Source of the DNA: a virus
Reading direction: 5' to 3' (one strand)
Length of the DNA: 40,118 nucleotides
Virus record (IMG/VR): IMGVR_UViG_3300043436_001843
Span: 1-40,118 of that record
A model generated the notes under the pieces. The model searched no databases and was not told the origin of the DNA. It saw only the letters and a program-made list of their open reading frames with translations. Shown here piece after piece: positions 21,805 to 31,981 of the stretch. Numbering within the stretch: position 1 is the stretch's first letter; each line of letters opens with the position of its first letter. Made by a program: the position numbers and the translations under genes.

Positions 21805-22260
21805 TTATCCCAGGTCAACGCCCTGGGCTTGTGCCTCTGCAAAAATTGCTGAAATCTCTTCGGAAGATGAAGCATCTCTGATTCGCTTAATCCAAGATGG
21901 TCCTTCTGATGCTGTCTCGGCTCCTGCTGCAATCCTATTGGTTTGCTGCCAGGCTGCTTTGTCTGCATCCATTGGGTTTGCTTGGGGTGTAATCAACTGT
22001 GCTTCTGCGGCGGCTGCCCTGATTGCTTCTGGGTCAAGTTCACCGTCATAACCTTTGACGAAATACTTGGCTTGAGGTGAGGCTGGGTCAATCCCTGCCT
22101 TTACAAAAGCCAACTCTCGTTGGGCTACTGCGAAATCCGCAACTTGTTTGCGTAGTTCTTTGGCTTCCTTTTCCAGTTGCTTCATCCGTGCACGAACTGG
22201 GTTCTGCTCGGTTGCTGGCTGGTCGTCTTCTTCGTAGTATTCATCTGCGAAATCTGACAT
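21805..22260 (-). CDS. capsid scaffolding protein
   Basis: 151 residues, acidic N-terminus (DFADEYYEEDD), a central coiled coil (RARMKQLEKEAKELRKQVADF) and a helical end. Small, helical, acidic and encoded immediately before the capsid protein, as scaffolds are. AAGGAGAG 6 bases before the ATG is the strongest ribosome-binding site in the leftward unit, and it is fused with a CTTAAG (CTTAAGGAG). Confidence 0.75.
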   Translation of the reverse strand: MSDFADEYYEEDDQPATEQNPVRARMKQLEKEAKELRKQVADFAVAQRELAFVKAGIDPASPQAKYFVKGYDGELDPEAIRAAAAEAQLITPQANPMDADKAAWQQTNRIAAGAETASEGPSWIKRIRDASSSEEISAIFAEAQAQGVDLG

Positions 22261-22408
22261 ATGGCACTCTCCTTAAGTCCACACCGCACTGGAGGGTTAC
22301 GGTGGCTACATGATTTACACCCCATTTACGACAGTTAACTAGGGGGGCTGCTAACTGTGTCTCCCCATCGGGGTCAAGACTTAAGTTAGCACATTGTTGC
22401 GGTGTGCG
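22261..22408 (-). promoter_or_regulatory. intergenic control region of the scaffold-capsid unit
   Basis: 148 bases between the internal-protein and scaffold genes, one of the few gaps in the leftward unit. It holds ACAGTTA/TAACTGT arms (22331-22337 and 22352-22358), a CCCC-ATC-GGGG hairpin (22363-22373) and two CTTAAG sites (22272, 22380) bracketing both. No convincing -10/-35 pair was found, though TTGACC is present at 22372-22377 on the minus strand. A capsid-specific promoter or attenuator is likely by position. Confidence 0.45.
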
Positions 22409-23272
22409 CTACTGCCCTACTGTGCCAAGCCCGACATTGCCTGCTTGTGTGGCTACAGCAGAACCGCCACCCTTGAAACCAGCAACTCGCTTTTGTCTGC
22501 GTTCTTCAATTTTTTTGCGGGCTTCAGCGTTAGTGCTGAAAGTACCAGAGATTTGTTCTGCGACACCAATGTCAGTTTCGTTAACAGACCCAGTGAAAAG
22601 TTGTTGCTCGTCACGGATTTTGGCGAAGCCTGTTTGAGCCACGGCTGTAGATACACCTTGTGCTGCAAGGTCTTCTGCGGTCTGCAGACCAAGTTGCAAC
22701 CCTGCCTGGGCTTGACCTTGGGCTGCAATCTCGGCAGCCTGAATCTGACGACCAAAGAGGTTGGCGTTCTTCTTGCGACCAATGATGTCTGTCGCCCTTG
22801 TTGGGTCTAGGAAGTATGCAGCAAGGTCTGACTCAGTTACACCGTAGATGCTTTGCAGTTGCTGTTTAACGCTTTGCGGGGCGTTCATGGCAGCCTGGTA
22901 TCCCTGCCTCAGACGGGAATCAAACTCGGTTGGGGCGACATCGCCACCAATTAGTTTTGCTAAATCATCAGGAGAATCGTAAAACCCTATAGGCATCCCG
23001 CTATTCTGCAAACGCAAAATATAAGCCTGCTCCTGCTCAATGTACTCAGATGGCTTCAAAGCCCGCAAACCATTGGCGACACGGATGTCATTGCCCTTGA
23101 AGCGTTCCTTGATAAGAACCTGTGCGTCAGGGCTTGCATCAATAAAAGTAGAAAGTTGGTCTTTGTTATTGACATCAATAGTAGGGTCTATATTTGCCCT
23201 GCTGAGAATGTCAAAAAGAAATCCAAGACCAAGGGAATCAAGCGTTCTTTGGAGGTCTGCAGCACTAGCCAT
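22409..23272 (-). CDS. internal virion protein (ejection-type)
   Basis: 287 residues, mostly helical with long Gln/Ala-rich stretches (QIQAAEIAAQGQAQAGLQLG, about 175-194) and a Gly-rich C-terminus. It lies in a run of four large helical genes between portal and capsid, the place of internal or ejection proteins in short-tailed phages. It overlaps its predecessor by one base (TAATG). No enzymatic motif is visible. Confidence 0.55.
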   Translation of the reverse strand: MASAADLQRTLDSLGLGFLFDILSRANIDPTIDVNNKDQLSTFIDASPDAQVLIKERFKGNDIRVANGLRALKPSEYIEQEQAYILRLQNSGMPIGFYDSPDDLAKLIGGDVAPTEFDSRLRQGYQAAMNAPQSVKQQLQSIYGVTESDLAAYFLDPTRATDIIGRKKNANLFGRQIQAAEIAAQGQAQAGLQLGLQTAEDLAAQGVSTAVAQTGFAKIRDEQQLFTGSVNETDIGVAEQISGTFSTNAEARKKIEERRQKRVAGFKGGGSAVATQAGNVGLGTVGQ

Positions 23273-24381
23273 TAGCGAACCTTACCAAACAAAGTCTCAA
23301 CATTCTTGATGATGTTGTCATAGCCAGTCTTCGCCTCTTTGGTTTCCTGCCACTCTGGAAGTTTACGCAGATAGCCAGACCACTCCGTTGAGTTCATAAG
23401 ACGAGGCTGCTTAGTGAGAGGGTCGGTGTAGGTAAGCAAACCTTTAAACTTGTCGTTGGTGAAATCAACCATTGAGTCGTCAATGCCAAGGGTCTGGGCG
23501 GCTACCGCCTTGTAGGAAGACAGAGCATCGTCAAGCGAACCTTCGTCAAGTTGGGGAGCCAGCGAAGGGTACAAGTTTTTAGCCTGGTTGCGGAACTGAA
23601 TCCCAACCTGCTCTTTACTTAAGGTCCCGTTCAACATAGCCTGGACATAACCCTCAACCATTGAATCAGTCAAGGTAATGCCGTACTTCTTTGCCGTGGT
23701 ACGAACAGAAGCAGCATCGTTGCCAGTCTGCAGTTCGGTAGGTGCAGCAGCAGTTGGCATTGCAGGGACCATGCCAGATGGTTGTGCGCCCATCGGATTG
23801 TTTCGGGCATTGGTCGCAATGGTTTTGTTTATCTCTTGAGAAATGATTGCTTCATCCCAGCCACCTTTTGTGGCTGACGCAGCCAGGCTTGATACCTGCG
23901 CTTCAGACAATGTGTACCCAGACTTTGCAGCAACCGACTTAATATAGGTGCCTCTTGCAGCAACCGTGTCCAAGTAAGAACGGTCATTGGTTGCTGTCGC
24001 CTTTAGGAAATCGTACTCGCCTACTTGTAAACCAAGTGCCCATTTTGAGTTGTTGAGTTTTTGCGTTACAACATCGGCTGGTTCATCATTGATGTAGGCG
24101 TTGCGGATAAGTTCAGCAACCTCTGGAACCGTGTTGTAAATACTTACAATCCACCCGTACTTGTCCTGTAAAAACTTTTGCCAATCACCACCAGCAACAT
24201 ACTTCTCACGCTTGCTCTTACCACGAGCATTTTCCACCAAGGTAAGGCGTGACTTGTAACTAGCACTTGTTGTCTTAAGACGACCATTGTCTGTCAAGTA
24301 TTCAGTGATTGTTTTGTAATTCTTTTTTAAGCGAGTATTAGCCTCTGCAAGAATCTTTTTATCTGTTGCGTTAATAGCCAT
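23272..24381 (-). CDS. internal virion protein (ejection-type)
   Basis: 369 residues, almost entirely helical, Ala/Lys/Asn-rich, for example LVENARGKSKREKYVAGGDW and WDEAIISQEINKTIATNAR. Several helix-rich repeats with conserved Tyr-Gly (KKYGITLTDSMVEGYVQAML) suggest a rod-like virion component. It follows the peptidase gene after 2 bases. Role assigned by context only. Confidence 0.55.
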   Translation of the reverse strand: MAINATDKKILAEANTRLKKNYKTITEYLTDNGRLKTTSASYKSRLTLVENARGKSKREKYVAGGDWQKFLQDKYGWIVSIYNTVPEVAELIRNAYINDEPADVVTQKLNNSKWALGLQVGEYDFLKATATNDRSYLDTVAARGTYIKSVAAKSGYTLSEAQVSSLAASATKGGWDEAIISQEINKTIATNARNNPMGAQPSGMVPAMPTAAAPTELQTGNDAASVRTTAKKYGITLTDSMVEGYVQAMLNGTLSKEQVGIQFRNQAKNLYPSLAPQLDEGSLDDALSSYKAVAAQTLGIDDSMVDFTNDKFKGLLTYTDPLTKQPRLMNSTEWSGYLRKLPEWQETKEAKTGYDNIIKNVETLFGKVR

Positions 24382-24383
24382 TA

Positions 24384-26492
24384 CTATTGACCTCCACTAA
24401 GAACTTTGTCAAAGTTGGCAAAGATTGAATCAAGTTTGTTAACATTAACTTCTCCCCCAAAATCTTTTTCAATTTGAGATTGAGCAAATGTTGTTGGGTC
24501 TGGGGCGGCAGTTGATGCCCCACCAGCAGAGTATGTTCTTTGATACGAAAGTTCGTTTGACTGGTATGCCTCAATCATGCGGTTAAGGTCACCCTCACCG
24601 ATAGTGCGACCAAGTGAGTCTTGAGATACTTTTCTGAAGATTGCCTTAAGGTCGGTAGGGCTTGTTACCCTAGTTGGGTTTGCCCCGCCACCAGAAGAAT
24701 CTGAACTTGAGGACATAGGGAATTTGGCTAGTGCAGCAACGGCATCGGTTGTTGCTTTCCCTCGGATGTTAATACCGTAGGCATCGGTTTTGTCTATAGA
24801 GAATTGGTTGATTCGTGACAACGCTTCTTTGAATTTGCTGATGGTCTTAGGGTCGTACCTGTTGCCAATTTGACCTGGTTTAAACCCTGGGAACGCTTTC
24901 ATCAAGTTGCGTTGGATAGAAATAACATCGTCTTGTGGTAAGGAAAGAAGTAATTGCCAGTCTTGTGTTTTATAGATGTACGGGCTATTGGGGTCTTTCA
25001 TTGAGGCGGTAGTCGGTGGCACATAGTTGGGGTCAATGCCACCTGCAAAGGAGTTGCCGCTGCCAAAGTCAATGCCTGCAGTGTCGTCAGTTTCTCCTGG
25101 CAGAGTGTTTTCTGTAGGGGTTTCGTTTTTTGGTTTTGGTGCCATAGATGTTGTCGCTATCGGGATAGTTGTCGTGGTTGTAGTAGTGCTGCTGGTACTA
25201 GATGTCTTGGGTACAACAGTAGTGGAAGTGGTAGAGGTTGCTTGTGGTTGCATCCTGCGTGGTCCATACTCGGCTGCAGACGGTGCCATGCTTCTTTCGC
25301 CAGCCGTGCTTTCTGGAACCGTAGTAGTGGTTGCAGGAATAGTGGTTGTAGTTGTTGGCAGAACCGTGGTTGTAGGGGCAACAGTAGTAGTAGGGACGAT
25401 GGAAGCATCCTGTTTGCCGAACTGTGTGGTGACATCTTTCAAAGCCTGCTTGTCTGCTTTTGCCTGCGACATTCCAGTTGCAACCAAAGCATCAGAACGG
25501 TCCATCACCCAGTCAGCCCGCAAGCGGGTATCACGAGCCTCTCGTGTTTCCTTGTTACTTGGTTCTGGCAAATCAGGAAGTGTGCTAGTAGTAGTGGGAG
25601 TGAGCGTGGTCGTTGTTGGCTTAACGGTTGTGGTTGTTGGCTTAACGGTTGTCGTTGAAGAGGTAGTGGTCGTTGGCTGCTGGACAGGCAAAGGGTCAAC
25701 ACCAAAGTTGTATGGCTCAACCTTTTTACGGTTAAAAGCACTGGTCAAAATGTCAATAGGTTTTGGTGCTATTGATTTTTTGTATTCATCAATACGAGCA
25801 TCTAACTGGCTGAGAATACGAGTGGGGTGACGAGGGACATTAGAAGCAACTTCCGAGTCAATCCAATCAATAAGTTCCTGAGGCAAAGGGGTCTTGATAG
25901 GGTCAAGTTTGTAGCGTTCTCTCAGATATTGGAACATCCGTTTAGATGTGGGCAAGCCAGCAGGCTGGAAATGGTGTACCTCATCTGTTCCAAGAATTTG
26001 CTTAATACCGTATTTCATTGAGACTTTAGCGGCTGTGGCAAAGTCGCCAGTAAAGTCAACGGCATACCCGCCCGTGTGCCAACTGCCGCCTGGCACAGCG
26101 TAGACACCCCTGCCTGTCATCTTGTACCACTTCTTATCTTCAGGGTTCCATTTGATTTTCCCTGCTTTAATTTTTGGGTAGAAGTCAGGCATGTTTTCAT
26201 AGTCCTGCTGTTTAGCCATCTTCGTATAGTTGGCATAAAAAGCATCTCTGACTTCAGGTTCGGGTCGGTCTGCCCCGCCCTGGAGAATCCCGAAAGTAGG
26301 GTAGTCACGAATTAATTTAAGAACACGGCGAGCAAAAGTTGGTTCAAGAGACTTGAACTCTTTAGTCTCAATCATCTGTGCAATAGTGATTTTTGTTTTG
26401 CCATCAATACCGTAAGGGACTTTAGTGATTTTGTCTGAAGGCAAGACAACAATATCCATGTTGTCAATTTGTTCAAGGTCTATCTCAGCCAT
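24384..26492 (-). CDS. virion-associated M15-like peptidase with Thr-rich stalks
   Basis: 702 residues from the ATG at 26492 (AGGTAGG upstream; a GTG 6 bases earlier is also possible). The N-terminal domain (about 20-200) carries GGSWHTGGYAVDFTGD (His and Asp zinc ligands near 139 and 146) and EVHHFQP (His near 173), the M15 D,D-/L,D-peptidase motifs. Three Thr/Pro/Ser-rich stalks (about 265-305, 365-395 and 415-445) separate helical segments, with a helical C-terminal domain after about 500. Because it lies among internal virion genes, it probably loosens host peptidoglycan during DNA entry. Thr-rich linkers are unusual in virion proteins. Confidence 0.75.
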   Translation of the reverse strand: MAEIDLEQIDNMDIVVLPSDKITKVPYGIDGKTKITIAQMIETKEFKSLEPTFARRVLKLIRDYPTFGILQGGADRPEPEVRDAFYANYTKMAKQQDYENMPDFYPKIKAGKIKWNPEDKKWYKMTGRGVYAVPGGSWHTGGYAVDFTGDFATAAKVSMKYGIKQILGTDEVHHFQPAGLPTSKRMFQYLRERYKLDPIKTPLPQELIDWIDSEVASNVPRHPTRILSQLDARIDEYKKSIAPKPIDILTSAFNRKKVEPYNFGVDPLPVQQPTTTTSSTTTVKPTTTTVKPTTTTLTPTTTSTLPDLPEPSNKETREARDTRLRADWVMDRSDALVATGMSQAKADKQALKDVTTQFGKQDASIVPTTTVAPTTTVLPTTTTTIPATTTTVPESTAGERSMAPSAAEYGPRRMQPQATSTTSTTVVPKTSSTSSTTTTTTTIPIATTSMAPKPKNETPTENTLPGETDDTAGIDFGSGNSFAGGIDPNYVPPTTASMKDPNSPYIYKTQDWQLLLSLPQDDVISIQRNLMKAFPGFKPGQIGNRYDPKTISKFKEALSRINQFSIDKTDAYGINIRGKATTDAVAALAKFPMSSSSDSSGGGANPTRVTSPTDLKAIFRKVSQDSLGRTIGEGDLNRMIEAYQSNELSYQRTYSAGGASTAAPDPTTFAQSQIEKDFGGEVNVNKLDSIFANFDKVLSGGQ

Positions 26493-26494
26493 CG

Positions 26495-29400
26495 TCACCC
26501 TACCTCTGGAGGACTAAATTCTCTGCTTAAAATATTTTCCCACATAGCAGCAAACTCAGGAGTCTTAGCGATAATTTCTTCTCCCTTGTCAATCAAGATT
26601 TGACGGAAACCAGAAGCACGAGGGGATTCTTTCCAGGTGTCGTTATCCATTGACGGTACAGCCTTGGTCATTCTGTCAACTTTTAAGTTGCGGAAATCCC
26701 AATACTCTTTCAGGGCTTTGCCACCAGGTGTAGCAAGAACTTTTTTATCTCTAACCATTCTTTCAATTTCTTGAAGTTGGTCAATTTGTTCTTGGTCGCC
26801 AGACGCAGAAGGGGACCACATAGGGTAGGTCTTCTTCAACGAAGCATTTAATTTTTTCATTTCTGCTTTAAAACCAGGAGAGTTTCTTACTTCCTTTTCA
26901 GTCAAGCCTTGCTCTGCACCCATCTTAAAATACTTTTGCTGCCTTGTCCTGTTGATATTCCAAGCAAGATTTTTAAAAGCCTTGTCTTGGCGTTCCTTAA
27001 TATCTTTAGGTGCACGGTAGCCAGATGCTCGTTGTGAACTGAAAGCCTTAGGGTCGTACTCGCCTGTTTGTGGTCCGAAATATGAACCGATGAGAGGGTA
27101 ATTGTCAACGATGTGACCGTTCTCTGATTGCCAGTCTGCGAACTCTTTTGTTGCTTGCATACCTGGGTTTGCGGTTGATGCACCAGAAAGATAAATCCAT
27201 GCGCTTGGTCCATACTTTTCTAGCATGAGTGTTACAGCCTGGTTGAAGTCCCCTGTTTCTTCTTGGAACTTACGGATGTCATCCAGGACGGTGCCAGAGG
27301 TGACATTCTCTTGACCAGTTTCAACAAAGAACTTTGTCATTGACGCTGTTGGGGAGATAATACGGAATGTGGATTTAAGAAGAGAAAGCCAATCTGTTCT
27401 GGATTCAACAATGTTAAGAAGGGCTTCTCGTTCTTCAATAGTTATCGGGATACCGTCCCAGTTGTAAGCCATGTTTGTTAGCACAGAGTTTTTCAATCCT
27501 GCTTTTTGACGCTCGCTCATGTCGCCTACCATCATGGCTTGGATGTTGTCAATCAAATCAGTTGATGGCAATACCCCTGTGCGTTTTGCAATACCAAGAC
27601 CACCAGAGACAATTCCCTGTCCGAAGGCTGGAACAACATAGTCAGCAATTTTATTCTTTACTTCTGGGTCCCCGTAAGCAAAGAGAAGACTTCTTAAAGC
27701 CTGAAAATTTTCTGATTTAGGGAGCATTGAATCAACAGACATAGCACCAAAACCAAAGAACCCTGGGATTGCTTGACCAAGCAATGTCAAGTTCTTAACT
27801 GAAATTCTTTCTTCAGCGTTCAGCCCTAGCATGTCATAAACTTCTTTGCTGAATGGGACAGTGATGAAGTGTTGTTCTGAGTCTTCGTCTTTGAAAAGAA
27901 TACCGCCATCGTTATTTTGCCATGCGGCGGGCAATTCAGTTTCTTCTAATCCAGTCTTAGCAAGACTTGCTTTTTGGAGAAGTGATGGTTGCTGAATAAT
28001 TTGGCGTGTCCATACAGACCATTGTTCAAACCAGGCATCAAAGAAACCAAACAGAAGATTGTGCTTGGAACCAAAGTACGACTTCTTTGAGTAGTCGTAA
28101 AGCACATCTGCCATGCGTTGTTGACCGTGCATCTCGCCAAGTGTCTCTACTTGCTTGCGGGTAGCAGTACCTTTAGCATTTGGCAGTTGTCTCTTAATTG
28201 AATCAACGAGCCATTCTGGGGCATCTGATTTGTCAATGGCATCAAGCATCTTCGCTGCTTCGGCTGGGTCCATAACTGGCATTAGTTCAATAATGCGCTT
28301 CCATTTTTCTGATTGGCTGAATGGGTTGCGAGCGTACTTTGCTGAAGCATTTCGGTAAACACTAAACAACTTTGTAAACCAACGGTCCAACTCTTCAGAT
28401 TCTGCGATTGCCTTTGTGTAATGGAAAGGCGCAACAGCGGCGGAGCGTGGGTCGGGGAGAGCGTTTGTTTTTACATAGTCAATAAGTTCTGGGGATGCCT
28501 TGTATATATTCGTTGCGCTTTTTGTTGAAGCCGCTGCCGTACCAAGTTTTCCATTTGCTATAACTTCAATTAGTCTTGTGTCCATGCCAGAACGGACAAA
28601 GATATCTTCAACGATTGTTTGCACCCATGCCGAGACACCATCAATAGATGTCAATGGAATCATAATGCTCTCGTTGCCAAGACCTTTGCGGTAATTGTCA
28701 AGAACTGTTTTAAGGTCACCATTGAGAAAACGCTCTGGGAGAGCAACTGAATCTGCTACAGAACCAGTCAGTAGAACACCAGCGATAACACGGTATTCTT
28801 CTGATGCGTTCATACGAACAAGGTCTGTCGCTGTCCCTTCAACCCACTCGGTTGGGTTGCGTTCTTTCCAAGCATGTTGTGTAACCGTTGAGCGTTCGTA
28901 ACGCATAACACGGGGGTCTTTGCGTTCTTTAGCCATCAGACCATCTATTTGTTCGGCAACCATTTTGTTTGCGCCAGGGAGAACTGTGTCCATGCGTTCC
29001 TGGTATGTCTTGATATATCCAAGAAGTTCATCAAGCGTCCCATGCTTCGCTTCAATTTTTGCTATTTCGTTAGCAATGTCTGTTGCTTCTCCTGCTTTAC
29101 CAGCAGCAACAAGGTCGTCAAGTTTTTTTGCTAGTTCTTCAAGGTGCTCAACAATAGGGAAAATCTTTGTGATTTCTTTAGCACTTTTAATAACTGCACC
29201 GTGGGTGGTGTAGTTTACATGTCCACCTACGCCAAGAATCTTTAATGATGTATGGTCCATCCCGCCTGTGGCGGCAACACGGAGCATCTCGTCAGGAAGA
29301 ATACGGGTCACCATGCGGATAGGCAAAGGTGCACCCATAGCAACAGGCTTAAGGTAGTTGCCTTGTATCTCTGCAAGTTTATTAGTCAACTGCTGGTTCA

Positions 29401-31981
29401 GTAATTTTTCTAATGCTTCGTTGCCACGGAAAGGTTTGAATATGCGCCAAAGATTAGTTGTCTCACGGATAACTTGATTCAAAACATCAGGGTTAACCAT
29501 TAAGAAACCTTGATTCAAGAAATCAATACTGCGGATAATGTCGCCTGTTCCGTCCTCAAGCCACGGGGTTGGATATCCCATACCGATAGCGTCCATTGTC
29601 CACTGGCGGATTTCATTAGACCAGTTAGACCATGTAGATACCTGCTTAATCCAAGCCTCGTCAACACCGTTCTTTCTTAAGGCAGGTGAAAGAACTGTTT
29701 CCATCCAGTCGTTAGCCAATTCAAAGCGAGCACCTGAACCTCGTTGTGCTACTGCCCGCATAGCGGTGTTAAGCATTGCGTGTCGTTGAGCCTCAGGAAC
29801 TTTCATAATTATCATTAATCGGTTCATGTCTTTGATGGAACCCATTGGGTCATCAAAAGAAAAGAATGTTGAGCCAGGCATTGTTGCAAATTGACGGGTT
29901 CTGCCAGATACAGCCTGTGCAACTTTCTTGCCTGTTTGGTTAACCGCTTGAGTTAACCATCCTGGTACTTCTGCAACACCGTAGAAAGGGTCGGCAGAAA
30001 GAACACCATCAACAAGAACTTTGTGGATTTGGTTTAGGTCAACTTCTGTCCCTGCGGCACGGGCTGCTTGAACGATGTCGTCAATTTGTACTGCGGCACC
30101 TGGTGGGATGTTCCCAAGAAACGCATCGTATATTTGACCAGCATTGTCGTAAGAAGCAAGTTTGGCAAGAGTCCTGCGACCATCACGGGTGAATGGCATG
30201 TTGTCAATAGCCATAGGGTCAGGGCGAAGACCATCAGGTCCGTCAACTAAACCAACAGCAGATTCAAAATCTCCTCGTGAACCTGAAGGTGGGGTGTAAG
30301 CAATGTCGTTTGGTGGTGCATCAAGGGCAGCCAATGACTTTCCTTCTATCTCACGGGCTGCTAATGCTTGTGCTGCATTTTCAATTTCATCTGGGAGTAC
30401 GGTCCCAGGTGGGAGAATCCCAGCAAATCTTGGTATCTCGTCTGCCATCATTGCACCGCCTGCAGGACCGTAGCGTCCTGTTGTCGGGTCAAAAACCATG
30501 TCAATAACATCAGTTATCAATGTTGACTGGTCTGCCGCTAGGCGTTGTGCAGCCCATGCGTCACGAACGATGTCTGCTTTGCGAGCGTTGAGAAGTGTTG
30601 TTGACCCTGTGCGTGTCAGATTAAAAGTTTTCATCGCTATTCGTACAGGGTCAAAATAGATTGATGGGTCTGTGGCAACAGTGAAAACTGCGTCTGTTAA
30701 ACCAGAAAGAGCAGAAGCAACAACTCCGTCACGGTCAATCCAGTTTTCTTGGATAAGTGGTTCTACTGCTGCTCTACCAAGTGTCCATGTTTTGCCAGCA
30801 ATCTTTGGCAATCCAGCATCGTGGGCGATACGGGCTTCTTCAGCAATTTTTCCTTCAGGGAAGAAACCAGAACCAAGGTCTATTCTTTCGTTGCTTAACG
30901 CTGCTTCAGCAACTTGACTAATAACATTGCCTCGGATAACGGTGTTGATGTAATCCTCGTCACCAAAGTTAGGCATGAAAAGTGACATTTGGTTAGGGTT
31001 TAAAAGGGAAGCAAAACCATTCTTTGTGATGTTGTATTCAATGTTTGCTTTTGTGAACTGTGCTGCACCCGTGAATCCTGTGGTTAGTCCACGGGCGGCA
31101 CCACGAGGGATGTCAGCGGCAAATCGTAATTGGTCTGGGGCGAGGAATCCAAGGAAACGGAATGGAAGAGCGACAACATCTTTTGTCATTGCCATCGTGG
31201 GTCCAAGGTCTGCAGTCATTGACTGGATAAGGCTTGGCTTTGGACCTGCTTCTGCTTCATCATATGCTTCCGACAATTTCTTGAATGATGGGTACTTCAT
31301 AAAAAGCATTTGTCTTGCATCGTTCTTTTCACTGCCAGGGACTAAGCCTTTGCCAGTGAACATTGCACCATTGTAATCTGTAGAGAAATCAGCGTTTTTA
31401 ACTATTTCCCCTGTACCCCGTACTCGCTTATAACCGTCCCAGTTAGGGAGTGCCAATCTTACGACACCCATATTGCCACCGTTGCCGATAAACCATTTCA
31501 TCAGTTGGGCTTCAGATAAATTTAAAAGGTCACGAGCATCAGTGATTTCATCTCTGTTTGGTACATAGAGACTGCGCCAATAACCAGTTGGGTCAACCTT
31601 GTCGTACCACCAAGGGTCTGGGACACGAGGACCATCACGGTCTTTAGACTTTTGTTCACGGACAAACAAGTCGTTTAGTGAACCAGGGGTTCCTTTGCCA
31701 GCATCTGCTGGTGTAAAAGCAGAAAAAACATCCGTGTTGAACTTGTAGTTTTCACGAACTTTTTTTACCGAATTAGCATGAATCTGTTGTGGGTCTACTG
31801 GTACACCAGATAAACCAAGTGCTGCCTTAAGTTCTGGGTTTGTGTATTTACCGCCAGGTACAAATGAAGATACACGCTTTGCAGTTTCAGGTGTAATTGT
31901 TGATTCAAACTCTGCCCGTTTAGTTTTAAGAATTTGGGCTTCTTGTTCTTGTTGAATTAATTGTGCTTCACTCTGTCTCAT
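26495..31981 (-). CDS. giant internal virion / ejection protein
   Basis: 1828 residues, the largest gene. It starts in an ATGA overlap with the preceding gene. Mostly helical, with Ala/Arg/Lys-rich stretches, several possible membrane-active segments (LLFGFFDAWFEQW, GQAIPGFFGFGAMSV), a long N-terminal part rich in Asp/Gly, and a charged C-terminus. No lysozyme or polymerase motif was recognised. Size, position and composition fit the large ejected proteins of short-tailed phages (T7 gp16-type) that form a channel across the envelope. A polyprotein or unrecognised enzyme cannot be excluded. Confidence 0.55.
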   Translation of the reverse strand: MRQSEAQLIQQEQEAQILKTKRAEFESTITPETAKRVSSFVPGGKYTNPELKAALGLSGVPVDPQQIHANSVKKVRENYKFNTDVFSAFTPADAGKGTPGSLNDLFVREQKSKDRDGPRVPDPWWYDKVDPTGYWRSLYVPNRDEITDARDLLNLSEAQLMKWFIGNGGNMGVVRLALPNWDGYKRVRGTGEIVKNADFSTDYNGAMFTGKGLVPGSEKNDARQMLFMKYPSFKKLSEAYDEAEAGPKPSLIQSMTADLGPTMAMTKDVVALPFRFLGFLAPDQLRFAADIPRGAARGLTTGFTGAAQFTKANIEYNITKNGFASLLNPNQMSLFMPNFGDEDYINTVIRGNVISQVAEAALSNERIDLGSGFFPEGKIAEEARIAHDAGLPKIAGKTWTLGRAAVEPLIQENWIDRDGVVASALSGLTDAVFTVATDPSIYFDPVRIAMKTFNLTRTGSTTLLNARKADIVRDAWAAQRLAADQSTLITDVIDMVFDPTTGRYGPAGGAMMADEIPRFAGILPPGTVLPDEIENAAQALAAREIEGKSLAALDAPPNDIAYTPPSGSRGDFESAVGLVDGPDGLRPDPMAIDNMPFTRDGRRTLAKLASYDNAGQIYDAFLGNIPPGAAVQIDDIVQAARAAGTEVDLNQIHKVLVDGVLSADPFYGVAEVPGWLTQAVNQTGKKVAQAVSGRTRQFATMPGSTFFSFDDPMGSIKDMNRLMIIMKVPEAQRHAMLNTAMRAVAQRGSGARFELANDWMETVLSPALRKNGVDEAWIKQVSTWSNWSNEIRQWTMDAIGMGYPTPWLEDGTGDIIRSIDFLNQGFLMVNPDVLNQVIRETTNLWRIFKPFRGNEALEKLLNQQLTNKLAEIQGNYLKPVAMGAPLPIRMVTRILPDEMLRVAATGGMDHTSLKILGVGGHVNYTTHGAVIKSAKEITKIFPIVEHLEELAKKLDDLVAAGKAGEATDIANEIAKIEAKHGTLDELLGYIKTYQERMDTVLPGANKMVAEQIDGLMAKERKDPRVMRYERSTVTQHAWKERNPTEWVEGTATDLVRMNASEEYRVIAGVLLTGSVADSVALPERFLNGDLKTVLDNYRKGLGNESIMIPLTSIDGVSAWVQTIVEDIFVRSGMDTRLIEVIANGKLGTAAASTKSATNIYKASPELIDYVKTNALPDPRSAAVAPFHYTKAIAESEELDRWFTKLFSVYRNASAKYARNPFSQSEKWKRIIELMPVMDPAEAAKMLDAIDKSDAPEWLVDSIKRQLPNAKGTATRKQVETLGEMHGQQRMADVLYDYSKKSYFGSKHNLLFGFFDAWFEQWSVWTRQIIQQPSLLQKASLAKTGLEETELPAAWQNNDGGILFKDEDSEQHFITVPFSKEVYDMLGLNAEERISVKNLTLLGQAIPGFFGFGAMSVDSMLPKSENFQALRSLLFAYGDPEVKNKIADYVVPAFGQGIVSGGLGIAKRTGVLPSTDLIDNIQAMMVGDMSERQKAGLKNSVLTNMAYNWDGIPITIEEREALLNIVESRTDWLSLLKSTFRIISPTASMTKFFVETGQENVTSGTVLDDIRKFQEETGDFNQAVTLMLEKYGPSAWIYLSGASTANPGMQATKEFADWQSENGHIVDNYPLIGSYFGPQTGEYDPKAFSSQRASGYRAPKDIKERQDKAFKNLAWNINRTRQQKYFKMGAEQGLTEKEVRNSPGFKAEMKKLNASLKKTYPMWSPSASGDQEQIDQLQEIERMVRDKKVLATPGGKALKEYWDFRNLKVDRMTKAVPSMDNDTWKESPRASGFRQILIDKGEEIIAKTPEFAAMWENILSREFSPPEVG

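Noticed and set aside
25027-25830. Long plus-strand open frame opposite the M15 peptidase gene
   Set aside because: It is the reverse reading of Thr/Pro codons (giving Val/Gly-rich text) and lies against a well-supported gene.
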